Source: Acidobacteriota bacterium
GTDB lineage: Bacteria > Acidobacteriota > Terriglobia > Terriglobales > Acidobacteriaceae
Length of the DNA: 10,962 nt
Assembly: GCA_021793595.1 (NCBI GenBank)
Contig: JAJYSL010000132.1
Span: 1 to 10,962 of the forward strand
Direction: 5' to 3'
Of the stretch, positions 1 through 7,459 are shown piece after piece. Under the pieces are notes generated by a model, which was given only the letters and a program-made list of their open reading frames with translations, ran no database searches and was not told where the DNA came from. How positions within the stretch are numbered: position 1 is the stretch's first letter; the number at the start of each line of letters is the position of its first letter. A program made the position numbers and the translations under genes.

Positions 1-99
1 GTCACCCAGCCCAATCTCAGCCTCCCAAAGTACATCTTCGAAAGGGTAATTGGACATTTCAACTTTGCGGAAAGCGGACGTTTTAACTTTGCGTCTACA
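1..99. mobile_element. End of an IS21-family insertion sequence (partial)
   Basis: Two near-identical 18-bp repeats lie 24 bp apart: GGACATTTCAACTTTGCG at 52-69 and GGACGTTTTAACTTTGCG at 76-93. They are followed by a terminal TCTACA ending at 99. Paired internal repeats of this kind next to a TG...CA terminus are typical of IS21-family ends, where they are thought to bind the IstA transposase. Bases 1-49 could hold the last codons of istB: one plus frame stops with TAA at 47-49, but the stretch is too short to recognise. The transposase genes would lie to the left of the window. The exact outer boundary (99 or 107) is uncertain because the partner end is not visible. The family call is from memory of IS21 ends, not a database match. 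Confidence 0.45.
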
Positions 100-107
100 T
101 GCCAACA

Positions 108-376
108 TTACAGAATTCGCGTTATCGGACTCTAATGCAAACCTAACTTCCTTATATAACATTTAACATATATCACTTATATAAACTACTGGATGTGTAA
201 CATTATATATCTATTATCAGACATTGTTGCAAGATAACTACATTGGCTTCCTCCACATCAGCCGTGCCAACTCAACAAGCAACACCCGCAGGATTGCATC
301 CTGCCACGCTTATACAATCAAACGAATCATGTGCTTACGAGCGCTTTCCAATGTACTACATTCAGCATTCGCCCAA
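108..376. other. Gene-free AT-rich stretch with one hairpin
   Basis: I see no convincing gene here. The first part is AT-rich and carries CTTATATAA twice (151-159 and 176-184, 25 bp apart). A perfect 7-bp stem with a 3-nt loop (GCAGGAT-TGC-ATCCTGC) lies at 288-304, about 70 bp past the stop of the minus-strand RHH gene. It could end that transcript, but no clean T-tract follows on either strand. Short reading frames here (for example 243-506) have no ribosome binding site and run antisense to the RHH gene. Confidence 0.4.
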
Positions 377-661
377 CTATCGATCTTCCGGTGTACGAAG
401 CTCGTCCTCCGATAGGAGAGCTGGCAGGATCCGGCGCAGCCCCTCCACCACAATGTCCGTCATCCCGATGCCATGCTTTTTGGCGGCCCTACGTAGCTGG
501 CGATGAATTCCTTGCGGCATTCGCAACGACCATGCGATGAGGGTGGGCCGAGTCTGCTCCGCAGCCTGGGTACGCGCCTGGAGACTCCCGAGAAGTTCCG
601 CTGCGAACGAAGCGGAGGCCGGGGAAGATCCTGGTGTTGAAGACTTTATTTCGTCACTCAT
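377..661 (-). CDS. Small ribbon-helix-helix DNA-binding protein
   Basis: This 94-aa protein has a low-complexity Ser/Ala-rich N-terminus (residues 1-40) and a C-terminal segment with the RHH pattern: a short beta strand (LIAWSLRMP, about 41-49), then helix HRQLRRAAKKHG, turn, and helix MTDIVVEGLRRIL. Such domains dimerise and bind operator or centromere repeats, as in CopG/ParG-like plasmid proteins. The frame stays open to a TTG at 703, but ATG at 661 is preceded by AGGA at good spacing and is the better start. It resembles the C-terminal part of the parB-like protein at 9162-9647 in layout, though not closely in sequence. It sits next to the replication origin and downstream of several TGTATA/TATACA palindromes, so a role in copy control, autorepression or a second partition function is plausible. 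The exact function is unknown. Confidence 0.65.
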   Translation of the reverse strand: MSDEIKSSTPGSSPASASFAAELLGSLQARTQAAEQTRPTLIAWSLRMPQGIHRQLRRAAKKHGIGMTDIVVEGLRRILPALLSEDELRTPEDR

Positions 662-691
662 ATGCAAAATCCTACCACGCCATTCATCTGC

Positions 692-867
692 TGTATATTT
701 CAACTATACACCATGCGTGCGTTTGAGGGCTCAGTTTAGTATTTTCAATAATTTATCGAACTTAGTTAAAGCAATCATCAGCTGTGCACACTCCAACAGC
801 TATACAGCTTAACTATATGATTTGGGTTATCTTTAGGCGTTTAATTTATAAGTTGTATATTTATACA
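692..867. promoter_or_regulatory. TGTATA/TATACA palindromes, candidate RHH operator sites
   Basis: TGTATA and TATACA form an inverted pair at 692-710 (7-nt spacer), just upstream of the minus-strand RHH start at 661, and a tight one at 854-867 (2-nt spacer). A lone TATACA lies at 801-806 and another at 1002-1007. The surrounding 700-870 sequence is AT-rich and gene-free, and also contains AGCTGT...ACAGCT (780-801). Repeated short palindromes upstream of an RHH gene fit autoregulation. The assignment is inferred, and AT-rich DNA produces such hexamers by chance fairly often. Confidence 0.35.
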
Positions 868-917
868 TAATTCAAATGTTCTCGCCCGGAGAGCCTGTTG
901 CCGCCCACCCAGATGAC

Positions 918-1205
918 TGTGGATATTCTGTGCGTTTGTTGTGGATTGATGGTTGAGGCGGCATGCTTCGGTTCAATTCAGAGCGAAAGAGGTCGACGAA
1001 ATATACATATATCGATTTTATTTACTTATATTTACACGGATATACTCAACCTGGAAGAGGCTGATGCTTTCCCACGGGCCCTGGTGGAAGCAGGGTCTCT
1101 ATGCCCGCAGTTCCGTGTAGGCAAGGGTGAGGTACCCGCAGTTCCGCGTAGGAGTTTACGCAGTTCCGCGTAGGGTACCCGCAGTTCCGCGTATTTATAT
1201 ATAAG
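918..1205. other. oriV: Plasmid replication origin (oriV)
   Basis: The gene-free region between the RHH gene and the 3' end of repA has the parts of an iteron-controlled origin. There are two DnaA-box-like sites in the same orientation: TGTGGATAT at 918-926 (8 of 9 against TGTGGATAA) and TGTGGATTG at 940-948 (7 of 9). An AT-rich tract lies at about 999-1046, four iterons at 1104-1193, and a second AT-rich tract (TATTTATATATAAG) directly after the last iteron. An imperfect hairpin with bulges lies at about 1067-1091. Either AT-rich tract could be the melting element. The initiator gene is adjacent, on the minus strand, so the origin lies 3' of repA. Confidence 0.75.
1104..1193 (+). repeat. Four iterons, consensus CCCGCAGTTCCGCGTAGG
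   Basis: Copies start at 1104 (one change, TGTA for CGTA), 1135, 1157 (first bases diverge, core CGCAGTTCCGCGTAGG at 1159-1174) and 1178 (ends in TATT instead of TAGG). Start-to-start distances are 31, 22 and 21 bp, close to whole helical turns, so all copies lie on about the same face of the DNA. This is the usual layout of initiator-binding iterons. Copies 2 and 4 are both preceded by GGTA. RepA from the adjacent gene is the expected ligand. Confidence 0.85.
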
Positions 1206-1254
1206 GAAGCAGGATATGTATTCAGGATGAGAGCAATATCTATTTAGATCATGA

Positions 1255-1274
1255 GTCGTGCGCTACGCGCCGAC
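1255..1274 (-). terminator. Hairpin 3' of repA, possible terminator
   Basis: GTCG-T-GCGC and GCGC-CGAC pair around a TAC loop, giving an 8-bp GC-rich stem with one bulge, 8 bp beyond the repA stop. No T-run follows on the minus strand, so this is at best a weak or factor-assisted terminator separating repA transcription from the iterons. Confidence 0.25.
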
Positions 1275-1281
1275 TGCGACA

Positions 1282-2277
1282 TTAAAGCAGCTTTCCAGTT
1301 TTCCGGAATCCAAGCTTCGGTTGCCCTTCAAAAAAAACGGTACCAACAGGAAGAGGCTGGATGATCACACCTCGTTCTGACACGGATGCCTGAATTGAGC
1401 TGATGGGGTCAGGGAGGGCTTTCAATATTTTTACAGCCTTCTTGAAATTCTGTGCCCAGCGCCAGGGATTGGTGTCGGAGTTGTCAAACTGCTCCTGCAG
1501 GTACGGCCACGGAATGAAGCTCTCGGTTTTGCCAGCAAAAGCCCTCCAGTACAGAAACACGACATAATCCATCAGGCGGTGAGATTTACTCGTGGCTCGA
1601 AGCAACTCGATTGGAACCGGGATGGGGTTTTTCTGGAGTTCGGCATAGAACCTGTACCCGAAGCAAATATGTTGGGAGGCAGACAGCATGTCGGAGATCG
1701 ATCTCGAGGGTTTCCAGTTCCCTGCCCCGTCGACGTCGACCGATATCCTCGCATTGTCGATCAGCGGGCACTTCCAGTGCTCGACAACTTTTTCACGCTT
1801 GTCCAGGTACTCGACAAGAATGTCCATGTAGGCCACTCGAGTGAAACGTTCCTGGGCAGCACGGTAATGTGCTCCGGATTCCGGGTTCAGGTCGAACAGG
1901 TGCATGTATTCATTTGCGTACTCCCATTTCAGCAGGGGGCTTTGCTGCAGCACCGCCTTATGGGTCAGAAAATAGAGCATGGTTCGGTCGGACCGGAACG
2001 GCAAAGGAACCAGGTCGCTGGTGCGGATGAACGTGACGCGCACATAATTGCCATCGGCCAGGCGCGCTTTGCGGACCACGCGACTGGCCGACGTCTCATT
2101 GATCGGCAGGCCGCAGCAGATGAGGATCTGCGTTGTAAACAATGCTTCCCCGCTCATGCCGGAGTTCCACATCTTCATGAGCGTGTTGACGCGATTCTCT
2201 ATCGCCTGCTCACGTTCTCTCCGGTAATCGTCATACCCAGGCAACATCTCCTGGGTGTTCTGGGGTCTTTTCCTCAT
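1282..2277 (-). CDS. repA: Plasmid replication initiator protein, RepA_C family
   Basis: This 331-aa protein resembles the plasmid-encoded RepA family (Pfam RepA_C type). Features shared with that family, as I remember it, are an N-terminal MLPGYDDYRREREQ segment (11-24), FTTQILICCGLPINETSASR (about 47-66), VVRKARLADGNYVRVTFI (67-84), a central SDMLSASQHICFGYRFYAEL segment (195-214), and a C-terminal winged-helix-like part, WRWAQNFKKAVKILKALPD...VIIQPLP (272-310). Such proteins bind iterons and open the origin for replication. The frame extends to a TTG at 2295. I chose ATG 2277 because it gives the family-like start MRKRPQNTQEMLPG, although its ribosome binding site is weak (GAGTGG). Four iterons lie just beyond its 3' end. 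The gene appears intact and of normal length. Confidence 0.85.
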   Translation of the reverse strand: MRKRPQNTQEMLPGYDDYRREREQAIENRVNTLMKMWNSGMSGEALFTTQILICCGLPINETSASRVVRKARLADGNYVRVTFIRTSDLVPLPFRSDRTMLYFLTHKAVLQQSPLLKWEYANEYMHLFDLNPESGAHYRAAQERFTRVAYMDILVEYLDKREKVVEHWKCPLIDNARISVDVDGAGNWKPSRSISDMLSASQHICFGYRFYAELQKNPIPVPIELLRATSKSHRLMDYVVFLYWRAFAGKTESFIPWPYLQEQFDNSDTNPWRWAQNFKKAVKILKALPDPISSIQASVSERGVIIQPLPVGTVFFEGQPKLGFRKTGKLL

Positions 2278-2461
2278 ACATCCGCATCCACTCAAGGCCG
2301 TATTGCATACCCGGAGATCTAAACTCGATCAAATCATAGAAACCCCGATGCTGATTCGCGTGGGCTGCTAACAATCTACAACAGAGTGAAGAGTGAGCGG
2401 ATCGCAATTCCAATTCAGTGTCTCCTTATGAATGCGGTCGGCAGGAAAATTGCGGCTATCC

Positions 2462-2489
2462 TACTACAAATGTAGCTACATGTGTAGTA
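2462..2489. promoter_or_regulatory. brnTA operator palindrome
   Basis: This is a 28-bp inverted repeat centred between 2475 and 2476, with 13 of 14 base pairs matching. The core ATGTAGCTACAT is perfect, and the outer arms are TACTACA and TGTAGTA. It ends 2 bp before the brnT ATG. A TTGCGG hexamer at 2450-2455 could be the -35, which would put the -10 region inside the palindrome. BrnA-family antitoxins are known to repress their own operon, so this is the likely binding site. Confidence 0.65.
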
Positions 2490-2491
2490 AG

Positions 2492-2770
2492 ATGATTGCT
2501 GTGGAATTTGAGTGGGACCCCGACAAGGCTGCGAGCAACGAACGGAAGCACGCAATTCCCTTCCCGATCGCAACGCGGGTATTTCTGGATGGGAACCGGC
2601 TGGAACGACGCGATGCCCGCAAAGATTACGGGGAAGAGCGTTGGATCACAATTGGATTGGTCGATGAATTTGAGATCGTGGTTGTCTACACGCTGCGTAT
2701 CGCAAGTATCCGCATCATTTCCGCGAGGAGGGCAGACCGAGATGAAAGAGAAGCGTACTGGGACCGCTAA
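2492..2770 (+). CDS. brnT: BrnT-family toxin (ribonuclease) of a type II toxin-antitoxin system
   Basis: This 92-aa protein matches the BrnT family (RelE-like fold, ribosome-independent RNase) in length and pattern. It has the N-terminal FEWDPDKAASNERKHAIPF (about 6-24), then the FLDG segment (31-34), the charged stretch RRDARKDYGEERWITIGL (39-56), VVVYTLR (63-69) and the C-terminal IRIISARRADRDEREAY (73-89). The frame runs back to 2432, but ATG 2492 gives the family start (MIAVEFEWD). The start lies directly behind the operator palindrome, so the mRNA leader must be very short, and only a poor Shine-Dalgarno sequence (GTAAG) is present. The 3' end overlaps brnA by 29 bp. No key residue appears to be missing. 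In the family the toxin inhibits translation when unbound, and it stabilises plasmids. Confidence 0.9.
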   Translation: MIAVEFEWDPDKAASNERKHAIPFPIATRVFLDGNRLERRDARKDYGEERWITIGLVDEFEIVVVYTLRIASIRIISARRADRDEREAYWDR

Positions 2771-3053
2771 ATTCAACTTGAATGCGGAGAAGCCGCCGCA
2801 ACTTGCCCCGAGGCACAGATCGAGGTTGAAGACCATCACGGATGACGCCATCGACTACAGCGATGTACCCTCTCAGGCGAAGATGGTCTGGACGCGGCCC
2901 GGAGCACTGATCCCTGTCGAGAACAAGCAGCAACTCACGGTACGGCTGGATGCCGACGTGCTTTCCTTTTTCAAGAGTACCGGCAAACGCTACCAGAGCC
3001 GCATTAATGCAGCGTTGCGGGAGTATATGAACGCGCACAGAAAGGTTCTCTGA
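2742..3053 (+). CDS. brnA: BrnA-family antitoxin and autorepressor
   Basis: This 103-aa protein has the BrnA layout: a basic N-terminal part, the toxin-contacting signature DDAIDYSDVP (34-43), and a C-terminal RHH DNA-binding domain, QQLTVRLDADVLSFFKSTGK then YQSRINAALREYMNAH (63-99). In characterised systems BrnA binds BrnT in a heterotetramer and represses the operon. ATG 2742 has a strong ribosome binding site (GAGGAGGG, 2726-2733), and the gene overlaps the end of brnT by 29 bp, so the two are translationally linked. Its upstream frame extension (to 2496) is only the antitoxin frame read through brnT. The gene appears intact. Confidence 0.9.
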   Translation: MKEKRTGTAKFNLNAEKPPQLAPRHRSRLKTITDDAIDYSDVPSQAKMVWTRPGALIPVENKQQLTVRLDADVLSFFKSTGKRYQSRINAALREYMNAHRKVL

Positions 3054-3130
3054 GACAGCTTGGGCTGGCCCGAAGTCCATGCGTTGATTTGAGTGGCGTG
3101 GTTTTTGGGAGACATCTTCCAGTTCTGCTA

Positions 3131-3155
3131 CCCCGGGCTGGGTCCTGTACCGGGG
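3131..3155. other. Weak hairpin in the gap between brnA and vapC
   Basis: The 256-bp gap between the convergent brnA (ends 3053) and vapC (ends 3310) holds no gene I recognise. The only structure noticed is CCCCGG...CCGGGG, a 6-bp stem with a 13-nt loop and no T-run. Its position between convergent genes would suit a two-way terminator, but the evidence is thin. A plus-strand reading frame through the gap (3093-3401) runs into vapC antisense and matches nothing I know. Confidence 0.2.
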
Positions 3156-3309
3156 CATCATGCGCTCATCTTTGAATGTGCCTCACTTCTGCTGGGAAGC
3201 AAGAGCGGAGCACCAATGGACTATTTTGAAGGATGCTACCGAAAGCAGAACATCATCGACTACACGAGCGTGCGGATGGCGACCGCAACCGAAGCTAGCA
3301 TCACCGCAT

Positions 3310-3690
3310 CTACCAAACTGTTCGGGGGTAATGCTTCCCAATCTCTTCATCGGCGGACATCAGAAACGAGAGTCCGTTTGCCTTTGCCTGTGCTACGATG
3401 ACCCGGTCGAACGGATCACGGGTCCATTTCTCATCGACCACTACGCTCGCAATCAGCGTAAAAGGAAGATCGCAGACGCGGACACCGATCTCATGCTCAA
3501 TCTTTAACTGCACATCCCGCGATGGCAGCTTGATCCGCTTTACCTCGTAGAGATATTCCAATTCGATCAGTACCATCGGAGAGATAAATAAATCCGCCTG
3601 CTCCAGAACACACTGGGCCTTTTGGCTGATGCGTGCCAGGTCGCCTTGCGCCAACCACACAACGACGTTCGTGTCCAAGTAAGCGATCAC
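3310..3690 (-). CDS. vapC: PIN-domain ribonuclease toxin, VapC family
   Basis: This 126-aa PIN-domain protein carries the expected acidic active-site residues for Mg-dependent RNA cleavage: D6 in AYLDTN, E43 in LIELEYL, D92 in TRDPFDR (with D95 nearby), and D114 in MSADEEI. VapC-family enzymes cut tRNA or rRNA and stop translation. I chose the GTG start at 3690 because it overlaps the antitoxin stop as GTGA and gives a family-like N-terminus (MIAYLDTN). An ATG at 3714 would add eight residues. AGGA lies 14 nt upstream of that ATG, so it cannot be excluded. The antitoxin precedes it in the same operon. The gene appears intact. Confidence 0.85.
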   Translation of the reverse strand: MIAYLDTNVVVWLAQGDLARISQKAQCVLEQADLFISPMVLIELEYLYEVKRIKLPSRDVQLKIEHEIGVRVCDLPFTLIASVVVDEKWTRDPFDRVIVAQAKANGLSFLMSADEEIGKHYPRTVW

Positions 3691-3935
3691 AGGGTGGACC
3701 AGTCCCGCTCCCATGCGCGGACCATCTCTTCCTGCAAGGACAGGTCGTTCAGTTCAGGAGATTCGGGATTGATGACTTCTAGTGGCGTGATCCGGCTGAG
3801 GCGACTGCTGGGCAGGTTTTCAGGGGTGATCTTAAACCGGTGTCCCTTATGTGTGACCCAAACCTCGCTACCCTCCATGGCCCGATTTATCAGGTCGAAG
3901 ATGTTCCGTCGAAATTGAGTGATCGATACTTCCAT
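3687..3935 (-). CDS. vapB: Phd/YefM-like antitoxin of the VapC module
   Basis: This 82-aa protein has an N-terminal Phd/YefM-type DNA-binding fold (MEVSITQFRRNIFDLINRAM, then EVWVTHKGHRFKITP, about 1-38). Its C-terminal tail is acidic and aromatic (LQEEMVRAWERDWSTL), of the kind that wraps around the toxin and blocks it. The frame extends to 3983 through a stretch rich in operator repeats; ATG 3935 is the natural start. No clear Shine-Dalgarno sequence precedes it (TATATTTTGATT), so initiation may be leaderless or weak. The gene overlaps vapC by 4 bp if vapC starts at GTG 3690. The vapB symbol is positional; the fold looks closer to Phd/YefM than to AbrB- or RHH-type VapB. Confidence 0.8.
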   Translation of the reverse strand: MEVSITQFRRNIFDLINRAMEGSEVWVTHKGHRFKITPENLPSSRLSRITPLEVINPESPELNDLSLQEEMVRAWERDWSTL

Positions 3936-3953
3936 AATCAAAATATACCACGA

Positions 3954-3988
3954 TGTACGTTGCAATATGTACGCAATGTACATTGCAA
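3954..3988 (-). promoter_or_regulatory. vapBC operator: three TTGCnnGTACA direct repeats
   Basis: Read on the minus strand, TTGCAATGTACA (3988-3977), TTGCGTACATA (3976-3966) and TTGCAACGTACA (3965-3954) follow each other at 12- and 11-bp steps, about one helical turn. The array also contains the perfect palindrome CAATGTACATTG (3974-3985) and an outer inverted pair ATTGCAA/TTGCAAT. It ends 18 bp before the antitoxin ATG. This is the expected position for autorepression by the toxin-antitoxin complex. Confidence 0.6.
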
Positions 3989-4039
3989 GTTGAACGGAGC
4001 GTGGCGGAGTGAAAGAATCCAGACAATACCCTGAATTGA

Positions 4040-7000
4040 CTACAGCAGGTACTTCCCTTCCACTTCCCTCACCTGGCCCAGGGCCGTCAGCGTTTCCAGA
4101 ATTTCATTGACGCGCGTCCTTCTTGCGCGCACAAAGCGATTCGCAATGGCGTCAGAACTGAGCATCCGGTTGGCGCGGAGCGCGTCCTTGACGACCCGGA
4201 CCTGATCCGCAAGACCCGCAGGCCAGCCGGGCTTTTTCGCTCGACCGAACACGTCCACCGCCACGTCCGCTTCCAGGCCCAAACCGGCCTGCACCGCCGC
4301 CGCGCCGGGTTGTTGATACGCCGGTCGCAGCCAGCGGACCACGCCGCTCTGTTCTTCCGCATGGCGCTGAGCATTCAGGGCGACAATGCGTTGCAGCAGT
4401 TCTTCGCCGGTCAGCTCCCGCGGCCAGCCATAGGCCTCCAGCACGGCGGCATCCAGTTCCTCGTGAAGTTGCCGCAGCACAGCAATCAGGCCGCCTTCAT
4501 AAATTCGCTGGTCGTCTTCTGTAAGGGCGTCACCGCTGCGCAATTTGGCAAGCGCGTTGTACATATCGGTCAGCGTTATCTGCGGGTGCAGCGCCTGCTG
4601 CCGTTTTCGATGCGCATCCAACGCCTCCCCAAGTTGCCGAATTGTTTCTTTCTGCCGCTCGGAGCAATCTGGAAACGGAAAGGTTTCGAAGCAGGTGGTT
4701 TTTACGTATACAGGCCGGTCTTCCAGCAAGCTGCCTGCTGCCATCGTCCATTCCACATGAGTACTGCTCGCCAGTACACCCAGATAAAAGGCATCATCCA
4801 GTGCAATGTTCACGAGTTTGTTGTCCGGCAGGATGCTCGCGTCCAGAAAAACAAAGAAGCGATGCTTGGCTGTCTCCACAGTGGAGATGTAACGCGGCAA
4901 TCCTTGCAGCGCGGGGCGAAAGTTGGCCCGTGGCTCCCCGAAGATCCACCAATTCTCGCTGTAGGAGCTGCGGCGGTTCTGATCGCGCTCCGGTTTCACG
5001 CGGTCCCAGACCCATTGATAGACCTCGGGAAATTGTCCCCGCACTTGCTCCGCAGTCAGTCCGAACAGATCGATGACCCACACGCCGCGCGGCGCGCCGG
5101 TAATGTCCCGTCCGTTTCGATAGGGGCGAATATGCCGCTCCAGTCCGGGGATTCGCCCCAACCCCAGTTGGAGCGCCTGCTCCGATGTAACGATAAAACC
5201 GCTGCCGTGCAAAGAGACGCCACGACAGCTCAGGCCTCCATTGGCTTGCAGCGGTCTGGCTCCGGCCACGTCTGCCCCGATGCGCAGATCGGCAAAGATG
5301 CGCCCACGCTGCTCCTGCAACTCGATCAACATTCCGTCCCCACCGCCGCGCGCTTCACTGACCACGCGACACAGCAGACCGTCGTGCTCGCCTTTTTCTC
5401 CCACAGTCATCGTGATGCGCACAGCGGCCCGATCTTCCTGCGTGGGATCGATCCAGGGATGATCGGGGATGGCGTAGACGAGCGAGAGCGGATTTTTCGT
5501 AGCCGTAAGATTCTGGGCCACGAGCTTGCGATTGAAGACCTGCGACAGGCTGTTGGTGGTGATGAAGCCGAAGCGCCGCACCTGGCCCGCCCGCGTCAGC
5601 TCGGCGGCGCGCTCCCACCAATACATCACATATTCCGCGCTCTCCGGCACGGTGTTATAGGTAGACCGCAAGGCCTCGACATAGCCGCTGCCCAGTTCGC
5701 TTCGCATACGCCAGTTCCCTATGAACGGAGGATTGCCAACGATAAAATTCGCAGCCGGCCAGCTTGCTTTTTGCGGATTTATGTAGGTGACGACCGCGCC
5801 TCGCGCCGCCTCATCGGGAATCTCTTCGCCGGTGGTGGGATGGATGCGGTTGGTGACACCGTCCCACTGCGTGACCGGCTGGCCGGCGTCATCCAGAACT
5901 GGTTGGGTGCTGCTCCACTGCAGCAGCGCATCCCGATGCTCGATATTATGAAACCGCCGAATCACTGGCTCCGGTGGCTGCGCATCTCCACGCGTGCGGA
6001 AGTGCCATTGCAGATAGCCGATCCACAGCACCAGGTCGGTAATGACGGCGGCGCGTGGGTTCACCTCAATGCCCAGCAATTGATGCGGGTCCACAGTCAG
6101 GCCCATGTGCTCCAGCGCCTCCTGCGTCTCGCCCAGCGTTTGCAGCATGTCGAGGACCTCACCCTCCAGGCGCTTCATATGTTCCAGCGCGACATAGAGG
6201 AAGTTGCCGCTGCCGCAGGCCGGGTCCAGCACGCGGGTCTGGCAGAGCTGATGGTGGAACCGCTTCACTTCCGCGACCCCTTCGGCGGTCTGGCCGGAAT
6301 TGGCCAAAGTGACGGCCGCAGCCTGCGCGGTCTTCCAGTCCTCGCGCAGAGGCTCCACGATGGTTGGAACCACCAGGCGTTCCACATAGGCGCGCGGCGT
6401 GTAGTGCGCGCCCAGCCGATGCCGTTCCCGCGGATTCAAAGCGCGTTCCAGAAGCGTTCCGAAGATGGCTGGCTCGACATCGCGCCAGTCCGCCTCTGCT
6501 GCTTCAATCAGGAGCGCGAGTTGCGCATCATCCACGGGCAGCGCTTCCACGCTTTCAAACAGGCCGCCATTGAATTTGAGAACATGCTCGCGCAGAATCG
6601 GAGAGAAACCGCCTTCGTTCATGGTCTGCCACAAGGAACCGACCATGGCGGAAAAATTGGCGACGTCCCCGCGCAGACTGCGCAACAGGTCCGTCCAACT
6701 GTCCGCAGGCAGCAGGCGCACGTCCTCCGCAAAGGAAGTAAAGATGCAGCGCATCAGGAAACCGGCGACCCGTTCGGGATCGAAATTCCGTTCCAGCATT
6801 TTGGCCAGCTCGGCAAGCCGCCCGGCAACGCCTCGCGTTACCTCCGCGGTACGGCGGCTGGGATCCAATGAAAGCGGGTCGAGCCAGACCGCGCGGAGAC
6901 GGTCCCGAATTTGCGGCTGCTCCAGCATTGCGAATGGAAGCCGATGACTGCGCGAGTCCGGAAAAGGAAGATAGGCTTTTCCCGTGAGAGAAAAGTCGGC

Positions 7001-7459
7001 ATACAGTTCAAAGCTGTAAGCCACATCCACGACGAGGAGGAATGGCGGCCAGCCAGCGGAGATCGGCAACGCCTTTGCGTATTGCTCCGCCTGGCCCCGC
7101 GCCGCCAGCATGGTTTCATCCCATCTCTGGGTGCCGCGTACCGCCGTACCACGCCGGGTCCGCCTGAGCGTTGAGAAAGTCGCGGCCACATCGGGAGGAT
7201 TGCTTCCCTGCTTTGCCTCCAGGACGAAACAGCCCTGCTTATAAAGGTCGATGCGGCCCGGAGAGGTGGATGCGTCTGCGTTGTGAAATTGAACGCGCCG
7301 CTCGAAGACATACGTGTTGTGATCGTCGTCAGGGCCAGTGGGGTTTGGCCGGGGCAGTTCAAGAAAATCGCACAACTCGCTCAAGAAAAGCTGATAGTTG
7401 GCGCGCTCGGCGGCGGCGGATGCCTCCCAGCGTTGAATGAAGTTGTTGGCAGAATCCAT
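4040..7459 (-). CDS. Type IIG (MmeI-like) restriction endonuclease-methyltransferase
   Basis: This 1139-aa single chain combines DNA cutting and adenine methylation. The N-terminal PD-(D/E)xK nuclease shows D71, then E81-A-K83 ([16 protein letters not shown]) and a Q/Y pair near 123-127. The D-X9-ExK spacing equals that reported for MmeI. The methylase part has [14 protein letters not shown] (350-363), SAM-binding motif [10 protein letters not shown] (412-420), motif [10 protein letters not shown] (463-470) and catalytic motif IV NPPF (576-579), pointing to N6-adenine methylation. The target-recognition region is probably about 730-930. The C-terminal 60 residues ([12 protein letters not shown] to the end) look like a winged helix, which makes the protein longer than MmeI (about 919 aa). 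ATG 7459 fits the family N-terminus; ATG 7468 is an alternative, and neither has a good ribosome binding site. The frame stays open to 8173, but that part is antisense to the next gene. No separate methylase or specificity gene is present. Confidence 0.85.
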   Translation of the reverse strand: MDSANNFIQRWEASAAAERANYQLFLSELCDFLELPRPNPTGPDDDHNTYVFERRVQFHNADASTSPGRIDLYKQGCFVLEAKQGSNPPDVAATFSTLRRTRRGTAVRGTQRWDETMLAARGQAEQYAKALPISAGWPPFLLVVDVAYSFELYADFSLTGKAYLPFPDSRSHRLPFAMLEQPQIRDRLRAVWLDPLSLDPSRRTAEVTRGVAGRLAELAKMLERNFDPERVAGFLMRCIFTSFAEDVRLLPADSWTDLLRSLRGDVANFSAMVGSLWQTMNEGGFSPILREHVLKFNGGLFESVEALPVDDAQLALLIEAAEADWRDVEPAIFGTLLERALNPRERHRLGAHYTPRAYVERLVVPTIVEPLREDWKTAQAAAVTLANSGQTAEGVAEVKRFHHQLCQTRVLDPACGSGNFLYVALEHMKRLEGEVLDMLQTLGETQEALEHMGLTVDPHQLLGIEVNPRAAVITDLVLWIGYLQWHFRTRGDAQPPEPVIRRFHNIEHRDALLQWSSTQPVLDDAGQPVTQWDGVTNRIHPTTGEEIPDEAARGAVVTYINPQKASWPAANFIVGNPPFIGNWRMRSELGSGYVEALRSTYNTVPESAEYVMYWWERAAELTRAGQVRRFGFITTNSLSQVFNRKLVAQNLTATKNPLSLVYAIPDHPWIDPTQEDRAAVRITMTVGEKGEHDGLLCRVVSEARGGGDGMLIELQEQRGRIFADLRIGADVAGARPLQANGGLSCRGVSLHGSGFIVTSEQALQLGLGRIPGLERHIRPYRNGRDITGAPRGVWVIDLFGLTAEQVRGQFPEVYQWVWDRVKPERDQNRRSSYSENWWIFGEPRANFRPALQGLPRYISTVETAKHRFFVFLDASILPDNKLVNIALDDAFYLGVLASSTHVEWTMAAGSLLEDRPVYVKTTCFETFPFPDCSERQKETIRQLGEALDAHRKRQQALHPQITLTDMYNALAKLRSGDALTEDDQRIYEGGLIAVLRQLHEELDAAVLEAYGWPRELTGEELLQRIVALNAQRHAEEQSGVVRWLRPAYQQPGAAAVQAGLGLEADVAVDVFGRAKKPGWPAGLADQVRVVKDALRANRMLSSDAIANRFVRARRTRVNEILETLTALGQVREVEGKYLL

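Noticed and set aside
151..184. CTTATATAA direct repeat as an iteron or centromere
   Set aside because: There are only two 9-bp copies in very AT-rich DNA, easily due to chance.
1104..1193. CRISPR-like array
   Set aside because: The repeats are only 16-18 bp with 3-13 bp between them and lie beside repA; spacing and context fit iterons.
1579..2322. 247-aa plus-strand open frame
   Set aside because: It lies antisense to repA, which has clear family motifs.
2231..2413. 60-aa minus-strand frame overlapping the repA start
   Set aside because: It starts with TTG, has no recognisable domain, and overlaps repA out of frame. A leader-peptide role is conceivable but unsupported.
3093..3401. 102-aa plus-strand frame after brnA
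   Set aside because: It overlaps vapC antisense, starts without a ribosome binding site, and matches no family I know.
4310..6871. 853-aa plus-strand open frame
   Set aside because: It is the complement of the type IIG gene; its composition is shadow-like and no domain is recognisable.
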